Assembly (NCBI GenBank): GCA_026225055.1
Contig: JAMFSA010000238.1
Coordinates: 1 to 51,119 of the forward strand
Length of the DNA: 51,119 nt
Source: Mucilaginibacter xinganensis
GTDB lineage: Bacteria; Bacteroidota; Bacteroidia; Sphingobacteriales; Sphingobacteriaceae
Direction of reading: 5' to 3'
Positions within the stretch are counted from its first letter, which is position 1. Every line of letters begins with the position of its first letter. The notes beneath the pieces were generated by a model. That model was given only the letters and a program-made list of their open reading frames with translations, searched no databases and was not told the origin of the DNA. A program made the position numbers and the translations under genes. Shown in pieces: positions 14,412-23,791 of this stretch.

Positions 14412-16685
14412 TTATTTGCTTACTATACTCAGTTTGGCAAACTTTAAAAGCAATTGTTTTTGCCCTATTTCTTTAAAAAAAATGGTTGCTTTTATATCTG
14501 GCTTATTGCCTTCCAGGCTTATAACCTTGCCAAAGCCAAAACGTTCATGTTCAACCTCCATACCTACCTGCAGGTTTGATGTGTCGGACGGTGTAAAGCC
14601 AGGCGACGGAACGTGTGCTTTTGCCAGTATAGAAGTTGTTTTAACCACCGCCGGTTTAGGCTTTGAGAATGTATCAGTTTTCCTGCTCCATGCTTCGCGT
14701 TCATCATCAAAAAATGAACTGCCGCCTGATGCCGGTTTGGCCGAGAAATCAAGCTCCAGGTATTTAGCATCAATCTCATCCAAAAAACGGCTGGGCTCAC
14801 AATTTATAAGCGTACCAAACTTAAAGCGCGAGGTAGCATAGCTTAGTGTAAGTTTATTTTCGGCACGGGTGGTGGCTACATAAAATAAGCGGCGCTCTTC
14901 TTCAAGATCGCTGCGTGAATTGAGCGACATTTGCGATGGGAAAAGATTTTCCTCGAGGCCAACCACATGTACCTGCGGAAATTCAAGGCCCTTTGAAGAG
15001 TGGATGGTCATTAATGAAACAGTATCGGCATCTTTGTTTTTGTCGTTATCGTCATTAGTGAGCAGGGCTATATCCTGCATAAAAATATCCAGGCCCTTTT
15101 CTTCAATATCTTCCCGTTCCGAAAATTCTTTTATACCATTCAGTAATTCCTGGATATTCTCGTACCGGTTAAGTCCTTCAATTGATTTATCAGCATACAG
15201 ATCCTTTAATAAGCCCGAATGCTGAGCAATATGTAATGCTGCCTCGTAAGCTGTAAGCGTTTTGGTGAGCACCTGGAAGCTCTGGATCATAGTGGCAAAA
15301 TTACCCACCGATGCTGATGTGCGGCCATCCAGATATTGGGATGGGTTTATGATCACTTCAAATGGCGTAATGTTATTTTGGTCGGCGCTTACTATTATGC
15401 GGTCAACAGTTGTATCTCCAATACCCCTGCGCGGATAGTTAATAACACGTTTTAATGCTTCCTCATCATTAGGGTTAAAGGTAAGCCTGAAATAGGCTAC
15501 AAGGTCCTTAATTTCCTTACGCTGATAAAAGGAGAGGCCTCCATATATTTTATACGGCACACCCAGCTTACGCAAAGCTTCTTCCATTGAGCGCGATTGC
15601 GCGTTGGTGCGGTACAGGATGGCAAAATCATGCCATTTTAAGCCATGTGTGGTGCGCTGGAACATGATAGCTTCAGCAACCATCTTACCTTCCTCATTAT
15701 CGCTGAAAGCGCGCATAACCTTAATTTTATCGCCGGCTTCTTTTTCAGAGAAAACATTCTTTTTAAGCTGCTCTTTATTATTGGCGATAATGTTGTTGGC
15801 TACATTAACTATATTTTGTGTTGAACGATAATTCTGCTCCAACTTAAATACTTTCAGATCAGGATAATCCTTTTCAAAATTTAAGATATTCTGAATATTT
15901 GCCCCGCGGAAAGCGTAAATACTTTGCGCATCATCGCCCACAACACAAATATTCTCGTTTACAGCTGCCAGTTTTTTTACAATCAGGTATTGAGAGAAGT
16001 TGGTATCCTGATACTCATCAACCATTAAATACTTAAACTTATGCTGGTATTTGTTGAGTACATCGGGAAAGTTCTTTAACAATTCGTTGGTTTTAAACAG
16101 CAGATCGTCAAAATCCATAGCCCCGGCACGATAACACCGTTGTGCATAGGTTTCGTATATTTTACCAAGCTGACCACGGCCCGATGAAAAATCATCAGCC
16201 TGGATCTGTTCGTTATTCTGGTATTCATGCCAGCCAACCAAATTGTTTTTAGCTGCCGATATACGGTTGAGTACAAAATTGGCACTATACAGCTTATCAT
16301 CAAGGCTCATTTCTTTCAAAATGGCGCGTAATACGCTTTTACTGTCGTCGGTATCGTAAATGGTAAAATTGCTTGGATAGCCGAGTTTATCAGCTTCAAC
16401 CCTGAGTATTTTCGCAAAAACAGAGTGGAAGGTACCCATCCAAATGTTTTTGGCTTCGGGGCCTACCAAATGGGTTATACGCTCACGCATTTCGCGCGCG
16501 GCTTTATTGGTAAATGTTAGTACAAGTATATTAAATGAATCAACACCGCTGCGTACCAAATGCGCCACACGATAGGTGATAACACGGGTTTTGCCTGAAC
16601 CTGCACCCGCAATAATCATTACCGGGCCCTTTAATTGTTGTACAGCTGCCTTTTGTTCGGGGTTTAATCCCTGTAAATAATCCAA
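14412..16685 (-). CDS. UvrD/PcrA-family ATP-dependent DNA helicase
   Basis: A superfamily 1A 3'-5' helicase of 757 aa, for repair and removal of obstacles to replication or transcription. Motifs in order: Q motif LNPEQKAAV, Walker A IIAGAGSGKTRVIT, motif Ia LTFTNKAAREMRERI, Walker B YLMVDEYQDTN, motif III VVGDDAQSIYAFRGA, motif IV FKLEQNYRS, motif V VSLMTIHSSKGLEF and motif VI RRLFYVATTRA. The end (VGMEVEHERFGFGKVISLEG) is the Tudor-like domain that in PcrA/UvrD contacts RNA polymerase. Length and motif set are complete. It is the first gene of its own leftward unit. Confidence 0.96.
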   Translation of the reverse strand: MDYLQGLNPEQKAAVQQLKGPVMIIAGAGSGKTRVITYRVAHLVRSGVDSFNILVLTFTNKAAREMRERITHLVGPEAKNIWMGTFHSVFAKILRVEADKLGYPSNFTIYDTDDSKSVLRAILKEMSLDDKLYSANFVLNRISAAKNNLVGWHEYQNNEQIQADDFSSGRGQLGKIYETYAQRCYRAGAMDFDDLLFKTNELLKNFPDVLNKYQHKFKYLMVDEYQDTNFSQYLIVKKLAAVNENICVVGDDAQSIYAFRGANIQNILNFEKDYPDLKVFKLEQNYRSTQNIVNVANNIIANNKEQLKKNVFSEKEAGDKIKVMRAFSDNEEGKMVAEAIMFQRTTHGLKWHDFAILYRTNAQSRSMEEALRKLGVPYKIYGGLSFYQRKEIKDLVAYFRLTFNPNDEEALKRVINYPRRGIGDTTVDRIIVSADQNNITPFEVIINPSQYLDGRTSASVGNFATMIQSFQVLTKTLTAYEAALHIAQHSGLLKDLYADKSIEGLNRYENIQELLNGIKEFSEREDIEEKGLDIFMQDIALLTNDDNDKNKDADTVSLMTIHSSKGLEFPQVHVVGLEENLFPSQMSLNSRSDLEEERRLFYVATTRAENKLTLSYATSRFKFGTLINCEPSRFLDEIDAKYLELDFSAKPASGGSSFFDDEREAWSRKTDTFSKPKPAVVKTTSILAKAHVPSPGFTPSDTSNLQVGMEVEHERFGFGKVISLEGNKPDIKATIFFKEIGQKQLLLKFAKLSIVSK

Positions 16686-16832
16686 ACCTTTTCCTCTTTT
16701 CTTGTGACTGCGAAATTAAGGTTTTTGTGCCGATATGAGGAATGTAAAAGTAAAATTGAGTGATTGGCAGACTAGTTGATTAGAGATTAGTTAGATACGG
16801 ATAAGCCAACCGGAAAATGCTTAACGCGTATG

Positions 16833-16864
16833 TTTTACAGTTTAACTTAATAACCGTATTTTTG
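16833..16864 (+). promoter_or_regulatory. Candidate promoter of the pseudouridine synthase, near-leaderless
   Basis: TATTTTTG at 16857-16864 matches TAnnTTTG; a weaker TTTT at 16833-16836 lies 20 bases upstream. The predicted start point falls about at the ATG of 16872. Confidence 0.5.
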
Positions 16865-16871
16865 CGGGCTT

Positions 16872-17591
16872 ATGAAGATCCCGAAATTTGCCGACCTGAT
16901 ATTATTTGAGAACGACGATATAATTGTAGTGAACAAACCGCCGTTCATAAGCTCGCTTGATGAGCGTGAAGGAGGGGAGATAAATATGCTGCGTTTGGCG
17001 AAACAATATTCGGAAGATGCACAGATCTGCCACAGGCTGGATAAAGAAACCTCGGGCGCGCTCATCATCGCCAAAAATCCTGAAGCTTATCGCACAGTAT
17101 CTATGCAGTTTGAGAGACGGCAGGTAAAAAAGATATATCACGCTGTAATTGAAGGTACACATGTTTTTGAAAACCTTTTCATTGATCTGCCTATACTCAA
17201 TGTTGGCAAAGGAAATGTTACCATCAGCAGACAGGAAGGTAAAAGAGCTGAAACCTGGTTTCAATCATTAAAATATTTTAAACATTATACTTTGGTGGAG
17301 TGCCGGCCGGTTACCGGGCGCATGCACCAGATACGCATACACCTGGCCACCCAGCGGGCATCTATAGCCGGTGATGAAATGTACAAAGGGAAGCCGGTTT
17401 TTCTGTCGGCTTTAAAGCGCAAATACCACCTGGGTAAAGACCAGGAAGAGCTGCCGATAATGAAACGTTTCGCGCTGCATGCATTTGAAGTGAGTTTTAA
17501 ATTAATTAACGGAGAAGAAATTACAGTTCATGCACCGTATCCAAAAGATTTTGAAACATTACTGAAATTGCTGGAAAAGTTTGATTCATAG
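16872..17591 (+). CDS. RluA-family pseudouridine synthase, short form
   Basis: This 239-aa enzyme should isomerise uridine to pseudouridine in rRNA or tRNA. The catalytic motif is HRLDKETSGAL with Asp57; GRMHQIRIHLA in the C-terminal half is also a family hallmark. The N-terminal S4 RNA-binding domain of RluC/RluD is missing: the protein starts almost directly with FENDDIIVVNKPP, as in short RluA-type enzymes. Which uridine it modifies cannot be told. A TATTTTTG box at 16857-16864 lies only seven bases before the ATG, so the transcript may have almost no leader. Confidence 0.92.
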   Translation: MKIPKFADLILFENDDIIVVNKPPFISSLDEREGGEINMLRLAKQYSEDAQICHRLDKETSGALIIAKNPEAYRTVSMQFERRQVKKIYHAVIEGTHVFENLFIDLPILNVGKGNVTISRQEGKRAETWFQSLKYFKHYTLVECRPVTGRMHQIRIHLATQRASIAGDEMYKGKPVFLSALKRKYHLGKDQEELPIMKRFALHAFEVSFKLINGEEITVHAPYPKDFETLLKLLEKFDS

Positions 17592-17684
17592 GGCTTAAAT
17601 ATATCAATTGCGCAACAGTGCTTTAAATAATTATAAGTTCAGTTTAAGTTAAATGAGCGTTAGCTAAATATTATTTCCCGATTT

Positions 17685-17715
17685 TTTGTTTTTATCATAT
17701 GCAAATGTAGATTTA
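17685..17715 (+). promoter_or_regulatory. Promoter of the second TPR/DHp gene
   Basis: TTTG (17685-17688), 19 bases, TAGATTTA (17708-17715): one mismatch to the Bacteroidota consensus with ideal spacing, about 18 bases before the ATG. Confidence 0.6.
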
Positions 17716-17733
17716 TATAAAAATCTGCATTAA

Positions 17734-19206
17734 ATGCTAAAGAGGATCGTCCTTTTACTTCTGTTTTCCTGGTACACTCTTCTTGCTGTTGCAATGCCCC
17801 CGGCAGGTAGTGCAGATAGTTTGAAATATACATTACGCTTAAATGATCAGTATTTAAAAGAGAAGAAACTGATCACCTACATTAAAACCTATTATAGCTA
17901 TATACCTATCGATAGTATTAAAAGCGCTAATGCCCGAATGCATGAAATATTCTTAAAAAGCAACCTTGAAGACAGCAGGGCGTTTGAACTTTTTAGCGAA
18001 AGCATTTATCAGGACAGATTATCGCATACAAATGAAGCAAAGAATGCTTTGTTTGCAGCTGTTGAACTTGCCGCCAAAAATAATGATCATTATTTATTAT
18101 ACGAGTTTTTAACTCACCTGGCATTTATACAAACGTATGAAGGCAATGCTATTGGAGCCATATCAAGCTTCAGGATGGCCAAAAGAGAAACCATAATACT
18201 TAATGATGCCTACTTGCAGGCCGCGGTAAATGTTAATATTTCGGATATATATTACCGATACAATTTTTATAATCAATCATTATATTACCTAAGCCAGGCG
18301 TTAACTATAAGTATAAAATATAAAGTGCGCGAACCACGCCTTAAAAATGTAATATATTATAATATATCAGAGAATTATTTCAGGATGGAGCAACTTGACT
18401 CACTGAAAGTTTATAATAAAAAGCTTAAAGACTCAAAGGAAAAGTCATACAAATTATATACCTATATAAAACGGACTGATTACTACCTCGATTTGCTGAA
18501 GCACAATTATAAAAGCGCTATAGATAATATTTTGATGCTGCAAAAAGATAAGGCATATAAATTTGAAAGCCTTGATTGGCAAAACCTTGCAATTGCCTAT
18601 TACAATGATAATATGCTGGATTCTGCAAAAAAGATAATTGAAAAAGTGCTGGTTGATAAAGCACAAAATAATCACCCCGAGATAAAGTACAATTTATACG
18701 AGCTTTTGGGCGAAATTGCAATAAAACAAGATGACCAGAAGCAGGCTGCCATGAATTTTAATATGGCGCTGCAACAATCAAAAGACAATACGAACAGACT
18801 GATACAGGTAGGTGATGTTGCTTTACGTATGAAGCTTGATGATGTAGAAAACACCTATAACCAACACGTTGAAGTATATAAAAGCGAACGCCTTTGGCTG
18901 ATAATGATAGTAATTGTAGCCTTATTAACAATTGCTTTTATTGCCTTGTTCTACAGAAATATAAAACAAAAAAGGCATTATGAAAAATTGCTGTTTGCAG
19001 CCCAAAAAGAGGAAATCTCATTCATCAACTCGCATAATATACGTAAGCATTTGTCAAATATATTAGGGATAATAGATGTAATAAACCACAGCGAGGATAA
19101 AGGAAGGGAATATCTGGAGGCAGAAAATTACCTTAATTATTCAGCAAAAAAACTGGATGAGGCGATAAAGAATATTTCGGAGAAATTAGAAGATGGAGAT
19201 CAGTAA
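17734..19206 (+). CDS. Second TPR membrane protein with DHp-like helices, no ATPase domain
   Basis: A 490-aa protein with the same plan as the one at 11796. It has a signal peptide ending LLAVAM, degenerate TPR helices at about 95-370 (LNDAYLQAAVNVNISDIYYR, EIKYNLYELLGEIAIKQDDQ), a membrane helix at about 387-407, a short linker, then INSHNIRKHLSNILGIIDVI with His434, which resembles an H-box though with Arg-Lys-His instead of Arg-Gly/Thr-Pro. The protein stops 56 residues later without an ATPase domain. Sequence similarity to the first is low, so the pair is old or convergent. Role as a phosphotransfer or kinase-partner protein is inferred. Confidence 0.82.
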   Translation: MLKRIVLLLLFSWYTLLAVAMPPAGSADSLKYTLRLNDQYLKEKKLITYIKTYYSYIPIDSIKSANARMHEIFLKSNLEDSRAFELFSESIYQDRLSHTNEAKNALFAAVELAAKNNDHYLLYEFLTHLAFIQTYEGNAIGAISSFRMAKRETIILNDAYLQAAVNVNISDIYYRYNFYNQSLYYLSQALTISIKYKVREPRLKNVIYYNISENYFRMEQLDSLKVYNKKLKDSKEKSYKLYTYIKRTDYYLDLLKHNYKSAIDNILMLQKDKAYKFESLDWQNLAIAYYNDNMLDSAKKIIEKVLVDKAQNNHPEIKYNLYELLGEIAIKQDDQKQAAMNFNMALQQSKDNTNRLIQVGDVALRMKLDDVENTYNQHVEVYKSERLWLIMIVIVALLTIAFIALFYRNIKQKRHYEKLLFAAQKEEISFINSHNIRKHLSNILGIIDVINHSEDKGREYLEAENYLNYSAKKLDEAIKNISEKLEDGDQ

Positions 19207-19244
19207 TCTAAAAAGAACTGATCCCCATACCATTTATTAAAGCC

Positions 19245-21248
19245 TTACTTTACCATCATTGTATTATTAGCCCTGTTCATATCCGGTAACGCATTATCCG
19301 GATCAACAGTTACGCTTTCAACCTCGGTTGTAGTAGGAATGGTAAAGGTGATAGCCTTTTGCTGCAGCCATGTTTCAACCGGGAGTTTTATGCGTTGTTT
19401 AGTGCCATCTTTAAGTTTAACCTCAACAGTAAATGGCATAGCCATTTCGTCTTTATTGGCAACGGTAACGCTGATGCCATTTTTAGGGTCCTTATCTACA
19501 TATTTAGCATCTATCAAAGCCAGATCAAGCTGTAAGTTGTTGTAGAACCAGCCTTTCCAAAACCATGAAAGATCTTCACCGGCCCCGTTATCCATCGATC
19601 TGAAGAAATCATCAGGTTGCGGATGTTTATAGGCCCATTTTTGTGTGTAATTTCTGAAAGCATAATCAAACCTGTCTTTACCTAATATTTGCTCACGCAG
19701 TAAAACCAAACCGAAAGCAGTTTTATAATAGGTGATTGGGTGGCGGTATTTCTCACTCACACCGTCTGCAGCGGTCATAATAGTTATCGCATTAGGGTCG
19801 GCAATTGTTGGGATGATCTCATCAGCCGGATTACCACCTTTTGGTGCATACTCGCCATCACGCTTTGGGGCATATTCGCCTTTGTTAAATACATCCGATG
19901 CGTAGATATCAATGAAAGTATTCAAACCCTCGTCCATCCATGCATAACGGCGCTCATCGGAGCCCACTATCATCGGGAACCAATTATGGCCTATCTCATG
20001 AGCAATTAATCCAAACAGGTCGCCTTTTGAAGCTCGTGGGCTATCGAAGGTAATGCCCGGATACTCCATGCCCCCCGCTTCGCCAGCCTCGTTTATGGCA
20101 ACCGGATAAGGATAAACAAACCATTTTGATGAAAAATATTCTACTGATCCTTTTAAATATTCAGTGGCTCGGCTCCATGCGGTATCACCAACGCTCTCAA
20201 CCGGGTAAACCGACATCGCCAACGACTTTTTACCTTCGGGCAGGTTCATTCTTGCTGCATCCCATACGTAAGCTTTTGATGCCCCGAAAGCAACATCACG
20301 TGAGTTGAACATTTTAAAGTGCCAGGTAAGCGTGCCTGTATGTACCGGGCGTGACGAAGGGTTAGTTACCTCATCGGCAGTACGTATCATTACCGTTTTA
20401 TCGCTGTTACGGGCCGCTGCAAGCCTGCTTATTTGTTTGGCAGTAAGTACTTCATTTGGATTTAATAATTCGCCTGAGCCCGCTACAATCATGTCCCATG
20501 GCACGGTTACAGCATAGTCGAAATCGCCATATTCTAAATAAAATTCACCGCTGCCTAAAAATGGCAGGGTATCCCATCCGTGTGAATCGTCATACACACA
20601 CATGCGTGGGAACCATTGGGCAATCTCATACATTTTGCCGTTTTTGGTATCGCTATAATCGGTACGGCCACCAAACGCGCTGCTAGGTATGGTGTAATGG
20701 TATTTTATTAGCACGCTGATCTTACCGCCGTTCGGGCTAAGCGACACAGGCAGGCGTAACTGCATACGGGTATCGGTAATAATATAATCAGCTTTTAAAG
20801 TTTTGCCATTCTGAACAATTTCAACTGATTCAAATTGGTAACCATCAGTATGTTGGTTTGCTTTTGGCGAAGAACCTGTATAAAAGTTAGAGCGGGCATC
20901 TTTTTTATAGGTATTCTGATCCAGCTGCAGCCATAAGTATTGCAGAGCATCAGGACTATTGTTAGTGTATGTTAAATTTTCTGAAGCCGTAAGGGTTTTG
21001 GTAACCGTATCAATAGCCGCCTTTAACTGGTAATCGGCACGGTTTTGCCAGTATTTTGGCCCCGGCTCGCCATTGGCTGAATGGAATTCGTTGCCTTTAT
21101 CGGTATAAAAAGTAGTTGAAAATAAGGTTGATGGCTCGTACTTAGATGCGATAGTATCGTTTGTGTTAGGGGCGCGATGCCTGCGCTGCGCCTGCGATGA
21201 AATGGTTAAGAAAAGGATAAATCCCAGGCCAATAAATTTCAGTTTCAT
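19245..21248 (-). CDS. Exported M1-family zinc aminopeptidase
   Basis: With the ATG at 21248 the protein is 667 aa and starts with a signal peptide (MKLKFIGLGFILFLTISSQA). The M1 catalytic set is present: GGMEYPGITF, a Bacteroidota variant of GAMEN; then LIAHEIGHNWFP with the zinc-binding HExxH; and the downstream Glu in WMDEGLNTFI. The N-terminal beta domain covers roughly residues 40-300, and the C-terminal part is shorter than in PepN. It probably trims N-terminal residues from peptides in the periplasm or at the surface. The TTG further upstream at 21272 would spoil the signal peptide. Confidence 0.93.
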   Translation of the reverse strand: MKLKFIGLGFILFLTISSQAQRRHRAPNTNDTIASKYEPSTLFSTTFYTDKGNEFHSANGEPGPKYWQNRADYQLKAAIDTVTKTLTASENLTYTNNSPDALQYLWLQLDQNTYKKDARSNFYTGSSPKANQHTDGYQFESVEIVQNGKTLKADYIITDTRMQLRLPVSLSPNGGKISVLIKYHYTIPSSAFGGRTDYSDTKNGKMYEIAQWFPRMCVYDDSHGWDTLPFLGSGEFYLEYGDFDYAVTVPWDMIVAGSGELLNPNEVLTAKQISRLAAARNSDKTVMIRTADEVTNPSSRPVHTGTLTWHFKMFNSRDVAFGASKAYVWDAARMNLPEGKKSLAMSVYPVESVGDTAWSRATEYLKGSVEYFSSKWFVYPYPVAINEAGEAGGMEYPGITFDSPRASKGDLFGLIAHEIGHNWFPMIVGSDERRYAWMDEGLNTFIDIYASDVFNKGEYAPKRDGEYAPKGGNPADEIIPTIADPNAITIMTAADGVSEKYRHPITYYKTAFGLVLLREQILGKDRFDYAFRNYTQKWAYKHPQPDDFFRSMDNGAGEDLSWFWKGWFYNNLQLDLALIDAKYVDKDPKNGISVTVANKDEMAMPFTVEVKLKDGTKQRIKLPVETWLQQKAITFTIPTTTEVESVTVDPDNALPDMNRANNTMMVK

Positions 21249-21324
21249 GAAGAGTTCAGTTAGAGGCAGCAATATACAAAGGATGTTTTAAAATATTTAA
21301 TCAGTATAAAAAATGATGTATATA

Positions 21325-21355
21325 TTGCCAATGTTGTAAATGCACTGTATATTTC
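21325..21355 (+). promoter_or_regulatory. Candidate promoter of the Lgt-like/radical SAM pair
   Basis: TTG (21325-21327), 20 bases, TATATTTC (21348-21355): one mismatch to the -7 consensus. It would place transcription start within about ten bases of the TTG start codon at 21369. Confidence 0.5.
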
Positions 21356-21368
21356 CAATAAAAAAACC

Positions 21369-22118
21369 TTGCACTTTCCAGTTAATATCTACTTAGGTAA
21401 ATCAATTATCCCGGTTCATTTTGTTTGCGAAACACTGGCGTACATTATTGGCTACAGATATTATGTATACCTGCGCAAACAGGGCACTGATACCATAAGC
21501 GATAATAACCGGCTTATCATATTTATCGGTGCTGCTTTCGGCGCTTTTGTCGGATCGCATTTGGTTGGTGTGCTTGAAAACCCTTTACAGTTATCGCATT
21601 TAAATATCATTTATATGATGGGGAATAAAACCATTGTAGGCGGTATGGTAGGCGGTTTGATAGGCGTGGAGCTAACCAAAAAGGTAATAGGCGTTCACGT
21701 ATCGTCGGGTGATCTGATGGTTTATCCTTTAATACTCGCCATGATAATTGGGCGTACAGGTTGTTTTTTAGCAGGGCTGGATGATGGCACTTACGGCATC
21801 CCGTCAAACCTGCCATGGGCAATTAATTTTGGTGATGGTATCCGCAGGCATCCAACAAATCTGTATGAGATATTATTTTGGATAGTGTTATGGATAGGGT
21901 TAAAAATTATGGAAAAGCATCATCAGTTTACTGATGGATCAAAATTTAAAATCTTCCTTTCAAGCTACCTGGTGTTCCGTATTATGGATGAATTTATTAA
22001 GCCTGATTATTTTTTCAGTTTTGGGCTATCGGTAATTCAATTGGTTTGTTTAGCGGGTATTTTGTATTATTATAAAGTTTTTCTTTATCCATCAAAACTG
22101 ATAAAAACCTATGCCTGA
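21369..22118 (+). CDS. Lgt-like prolipoprotein diacylglyceryl transferase homologue, atypical active site
   Basis: The 249-aa polytopic protein (about six or seven hydrophobic segments) aligns by motif with Lgt: GGMVGGLIGVELTKK, IIGRTGCFLAGLDDGTYG, HPTNLYE and FRIMDEFIKPD. Arg129, Gly140, Arg204 and Glu208 fit E. coli R143, G154, R239 and E243. The site of His103 is Val94 and that of Asn146 is Cys132, both reported important in E. coli Lgt, so ordinary diacylglyceryl transfer is doubtful. It starts with TTG; no in-frame ATG gives a better start. It overlaps the radical SAM gene by eight bases, so the two are translationally coupled. It may handle a lipid substrate for that enzyme, which is inference. 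Confidence 0.8.
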   Translation: MHFPVNIYLGKSIIPVHFVCETLAYIIGYRYYVYLRKQGTDTISDNNRLIIFIGAAFGAFVGSHLVGVLENPLQLSHLNIIYMMGNKTIVGGMVGGLIGVELTKKVIGVHVSSGDLMVYPLILAMIIGRTGCFLAGLDDGTYGIPSNLPWAINFGDGIRRHPTNLYEILFWIVLWIGLKIMEKHHQFTDGSKFKIFLSSYLVFRIMDEFIKPDYFFSFGLSVIQLVCLAGILYYYKVFLYPSKLIKTYA

Positions 22119-23508
22119 ACGCCCATATATTTATTATGATTTTACCTTAAGCATTTGCTCAACTTGTTTACGGCGGGTTGATGCCAAGATAGTTTTTGAG
22201 GATGAGAAAGTGTACATGCTCAAAAACTGCAGGCAGCATGGTTTTGAAAAAGTATTAATTGCTACCGATATCACTTATTATAAAAACTGCCGCAATTATG
22301 CTAAACGCAGTGAAATGCCGCTTAAGTTTAATGCTAAAACCCATTACGGCTGCCCATACGATTGTGGCTTATGCCAGGATCATGAACAGCACTCATGTTT
22401 AACCGTTGTTGAAGTTACGGATAGGTGCAATTTAAGCTGCCCAACCTGCTATGCCATGTCATCGCCAAGCTACGGCAGGCACCGCACTTTGGCAGAGATT
22501 GAACAGATGCTGGATGTAATAGTTGAAAATGAAGGCCAACCTGATGTAGTGCAGATAAGCGGTGGCGAACCAACGGTGCATCCGCAGTTTTTTGAGATAC
22601 TGGATATTGCCAAAACAAAGCCCATAAAACACTTAATGCTGAATACCAATGGTATAAGAATTGCAAAAGATGAAAGCTTTGTAAAACGGTTGGCTGCATA
22701 TGCCCCTGATTTTGAGATCTACCTGCAGTTTGATTCATTTAAGAAAGAAGCGTTAGAGCAGTTACGGGGTGAAGATTTGCGTGAGGTTAGGATAAAGGCT
22801 ATTGAACACCTGAATAAATATAACCTTTCAACAACGTTGGTGGTAACCTTACAAAAAGGATTAAATACCGATGAGATAGGTAAAATTATTGAATATGCCT
22901 TAAAGCAGCCATGTGTTAGAGGAGTAACCTTTCAGCCAACGCAGCAGGCCGGTCGGTTAGATAATTTCGATCCTAAAAATGATAGGTATACATTAACAGA
23001 AGTAAGATCGGCGATATTAGAGCAAACAAATATTTTTAATGAAAATGACCTGATACCGGTGCCCTGTAACCCCGACGCGCTGGTGATGGGTTATGCTTTA
23101 AAACTTGGTGAGCAGGTGTTTCCGTTAACACGAATGATAAATCCGGATGATTTGCTGGATAACTCTAAAAATACCATAGTTTACGAGCAGGATGAGCAGT
23201 TAAAATCGCACTTGCTGAATATGTTCAGCACCGGTAATTCTGTTGACAAGGCGAAAGAGCATTTAGCATCAATTATGTGTTGCTTACCTGAAATGGATGC
23301 CCCAGGTTTAAGTTACGACAATTTGTTCAGGATAATTATTATGCAGTTTATTGACGCGCAAAATTTTGATGTGCGTGCAATAAAAAAATCATGTGTGCAT
23401 ATAGTAAATAAAGATATGCAGATCATTCCATTTGAAACCATGAACATATTTTACCGGGATGATAAAAAAGAGTATCTTGATCAATTGAGAAGTGAAATAT
23501 TTGTATAA
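22111..23508 (+). CDS. Multi-cysteine radical SAM enzyme, tetraether-synthase (MJ0619)-like
   Basis: A 465-aa radical SAM protein. The SAM cluster motif is RCNLSCPTC (Cys106, 110, 113), followed by QISGGEPTVHP. Before it lie an N-terminal zinc or iron knuckle (Cys16, Cys19, with Cys40 and Cys60 as further candidates) and HYGCPYDCGLCQDHEQHSC (Cys81, 85, 88, 96). This CPYxCGLCxxH arrangement just before the radical SAM core is, as I recall, a hallmark of the archaeal Tes/MJ0619 family, which joins lipid chains, and of bacterial relatives. Further cysteines occur late (VPCNPDA, IMCCLPE). The coupled Lgt-like gene supports a lipid or lipoprotein substrate. The reaction itself is not known. Confidence 0.82.
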   Translation: MPERPYIYYDFTLSICSTCLRRVDAKIVFEDEKVYMLKNCRQHGFEKVLIATDITYYKNCRNYAKRSEMPLKFNAKTHYGCPYDCGLCQDHEQHSCLTVVEVTDRCNLSCPTCYAMSSPSYGRHRTLAEIEQMLDVIVENEGQPDVVQISGGEPTVHPQFFEILDIAKTKPIKHLMLNTNGIRIAKDESFVKRLAAYAPDFEIYLQFDSFKKEALEQLRGEDLREVRIKAIEHLNKYNLSTTLVVTLQKGLNTDEIGKIIEYALKQPCVRGVTFQPTQQAGRLDNFDPKNDRYTLTEVRSAILEQTNIFNENDLIPVPCNPDALVMGYALKLGEQVFPLTRMINPDDLLDNSKNTIVYEQDEQLKSHLLNMFSTGNSVDKAKEHLASIMCCLPEMDAPGLSYDNLFRIIIMQFIDAQNFDVRAIKKSCVHIVNKDMQIIPFETMNIFYRDDKKEYLDQLRSEIFV

Positions 23509-23527
23509 GCTTAGTTAAGTAAAAAAT

Positions 23528-23791
23528 ATGACAGACAAACAAAAGGCAAATAAAAATATGACTATTGTAGCTATTAATATGGCACTATTAATTGCCTATA
23601 CATTACTCATACGAATTTATGGAGGCGGCGGTGAAGGTGTTATTTTTTTAGCATTTATAATAGCTATGCATTTTGCACTTTGCTTATTGCTTGCTATAAT
23701 CCCTAACTTAGGTAAAGGGTTTTTACTGAGCGCACTTGCTGTATTGCTAATAGGTTTTTCAACTTGTTACGTGGCTTATACAATCCATTAA
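23528..23791 (+). CDS. Small membrane protein, three helices (87 aa)
   Basis: Starting 19 bases after the radical SAM stop, this 87-aa protein has three hydrophobic segments (about 11-30, 37-56 and 63-85) and a polar start MTDKQKANKN. The first loop contains YGGGGEG. It looks like the third gene of the Lgt-like/radical SAM operon and overlaps the end of the convergent phosphatase gene by four bases. I do not recognise the family. Confidence 0.7.
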   Translation: MTDKQKANKNMTIVAINMALLIAYTLLIRIYGGGGEGVIFLAFIIAMHFALCLLLAIIPNLGKGFLLSALAVLLIGFSTCYVAYTIH

